Part shown: in pieces, positions 15,024 to 16,079 of the stretch
Numbering within the stretch: the stretch's first letter is position 1
How the letters are laid out: every line of letters begins with the position of its first letter
Source of the DNA: Deltaproteobacteria bacterium
GTDB taxonomy: Bacteria; Desulfobacterota; GWC2-55-46
DNA length: 16,079 nt
NCBI GenBank assembly: GCA_016219075.1
Contig: JACRCJ010000175.1
Span: forward strand, 1 to 16,079
Direction of reading: 5' to 3'
Program-made: the position numbers and the translations under genes
The notes under the pieces: generated by a model
Seen by the model: only the letters and a program-made list of their open reading frames with translations
Database searches by the model: none
What the model was told of the DNA's origin: nothing

Positions 15024-16075
15024 TAATACCATGCGCTGGCCGGTCGACAAGATTTCCCATGGTCAGGCCCAAGTGGCTGCTTACTTACCCTGACGGCAAG
15101 CTTATGGTGGAAAAGGCGGTCGAGGGGCTGAATATGCCTTTTTTCAAAAGGGTCATCGTCACCATGCTTGAGGAGCATCGCCAAAAATACTCTGCGGACA
15201 CGGTGGTCGCACAGGCCTTTGGCGGCAAAGCCGAGGTCTGCGTCCTCGACGGATTTACCCAGTCCCAGAGCGAGACCGTCGCCGTGACCATAAGGAAAAT
15301 GGGCGTAACCGGCCCGTTTGTCTCAAAAGACTCGGACGGCTACGTGAGGGCCGAGATTGACAGGCAGGGGAACTTCCTTGTCGGCGTCGATATAAGGAAA
15401 AAGCGGGAGGTGAGGGACGTGGGCGCGAAAAGCTTTATCGTCCTTGAAGGGCAAAGAGGTGTAGCCGACATAGTCGAGAAGTCGGCGGTCTCCAATATCA
15501 TCTGCACAGGCGTCTACGGTTTCGACTCGGCTGAAAAGTTCGTCAAGGCATACGAAGAGGTAAAGAGCTCATGGCAGTCCGGGAAAGGGGAGATCTATCT
15601 TAGTAACATAGTATCTCATCTTATAGGCAGGCGAAGCGCGTTTACTTATCACGAAGCGGCTGAATACGAGGACTGGGGCCTTCTCTCGGACTGGTACAGG
15701 GTCTTGCGGCGCAAGAGGACCTACTTCGTCGACGTGGACGGGGTCATTTTCAAGAACAAGGGAAGGTACGGGCAGGTAAACTGGGACAGCGAAGACGAGC
15801 CTCTTTCCAACAACATATGCGTTATCAAAAAATGGGCCGAACAGGGCGCGCAGGTCGTGCTGTGCACCTCGAGGCCGGAGAAGCACAGAGGCAAGCTCGA
15901 GGAGTCGCTTGAGAGACACGGGATCAGATGGCACAGCATAGTCATGGGATGCAACCACGCGCAAAGGGTCCTCGTAAACGACTTCGCAAGGACAAATCCG
16001 CACCCTTCATGCGTTGCGGTCAGCATACCTCGTGACGCGGATGATCTGGATAAGTATATCGGAGCCGAAGATTAG
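15011..16075 (+). CDS. Nucleotidyltransferase-HAD fusion protein
   Basis: A 354-residue bifunctional cytoplasmic protein. Residues 1 to about 235 are a sugar-phosphate or alcohol-phosphate nucleotidyltransferase: TLIIPCAGRSTRFPMVRPKW (3-22) supplies the nucleotide-binding loop and K21. CTGVYGF (165-171) and EDWG (220-223) are also family-like. Residues from about 236 form a HAD domain: FVDVDGVIF (239-247) with nucleophile D241 and D243, VVLCTSRPE (282-290) as motif II, K291/K295 as possible motif III, and RVLVNDFA (319-326) as motif IV, with ND instead of the commoner DD. A HAD phosphatase plus a nucleotidyltransferase next to a kinase-like domain suggests sequential activation of one substrate. 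GAGGGG precedes the ATG, and the gene starts inside the preceding one. A GGGGG run directly after the stop may belong to the ribosome binding site of a further gene outside the window. Confidence 0.86.
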   Translation: MGTLIIPCAGRSTRFPMVRPKWLLTYPDGKLMVEKAVEGLNMPFFKRVIVTMLEEHRQKYSADTVVAQAFGGKAEVCVLDGFTQSQSETVAVTIRKMGVTGPFVSKDSDGYVRAEIDRQGNFLVGVDIRKKREVRDVGAKSFIVLEGQRGVADIVEKSAVSNIICTGVYGFDSAEKFVKAYEEVKSSWQSGKGEIYLSNIVSHLIGRRSAFTYHEAAEYEDWGLLSDWYRVLRRKRTYFVDVDGVIFKNKGRYGQVNWDSEDEPLSNNICVIKKWAEQGAQVVLCTSRPEKHRGKLEESLERHGIRWHSIVMGCNHAQRVLVNDFARTNPHPSCVAVSIPRDADDLDKYIGAED

Positions 16076-16079
16076 GGGG

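Overview
The window is about 16 kb of a polysaccharide (exopolysaccharide, capsule or O-antigen type) biosynthesis locus. Every convincing gene lies on the + strand. The host is most likely a Gram-negative bacterium, because the first gene encodes a secreted multi-SLBB export protein of the outer-membrane polysaccharide type. Frequent AGG arginine and ATA isoleucine codons on a GC-rich background would fit a Desulfobacterota- or Nitrospirota-like lineage, but this placement is a guess. There is no rRNA, tRNA, CRISPR array, transposase or phage gene.

Layout. Positions 1-420 are a leader with no convincing gene but with a perfect hairpin and a direct repeat. Positions 421-3309 encode a 962-residue protein with a Wza-type N-terminal domain and seven SLBB repeats. 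It is followed by a good intrinsic terminator (3380-3407) and a 362-base gap holding two further palindromes. From 3672 to 9581+ runs a tightly packed set: B12-binding radical SAM protein, DegT-family sugar aminotransferase, NAD-dependent epimerase, polyprenyl-phosphate-type GT2, second B12-binding radical SAM protein and GT4 glycosyltransferase (ends 10761). A 175-base gap with an imperfect inverted repeat precedes a second set: a GalE-like epimerase with a strong ribosome binding site, a second GT2 with an altered metal-binding motif, a fusion of an eight-helix flippase-like membrane domain to a phosphotransferase (APH/choline-kinase fold) domain, and a nucleotidyltransferase-HAD fusion that overlaps it by 13 bases and ends at 16075.

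How the genes may work together (inference). The epimerases and the aminotransferase would make nucleotide-linked sugars, including an amino sugar. The radical SAM proteins could add an unusual modification such as C-methylation. The GT2 and GT4 enzymes would assemble the sugars on a lipid carrier. The kinase-like domain, HAD domain and nucleotidyltransferase domain together resemble the kinase/phosphatase/nucleotidyltransferase logic used to activate an unusual building block (as in GDP-heptose synthesis) or a phosphorylated substituent (as in LicA/LicC phosphocholine). The SLBB protein would export the product. No Wzx, Wzy, Wzz/Wzc or initiating phosphoglycosyltransferase is visible here, so the locus probably extends beyond both ends.

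The most notable items are the membrane-domain/kinase fusion next to the nucleotidyltransferase-HAD fusion, the two B12 radical SAM proteins inside a sugar operon, and the GT2 whose metal-binding aspartates are replaced.
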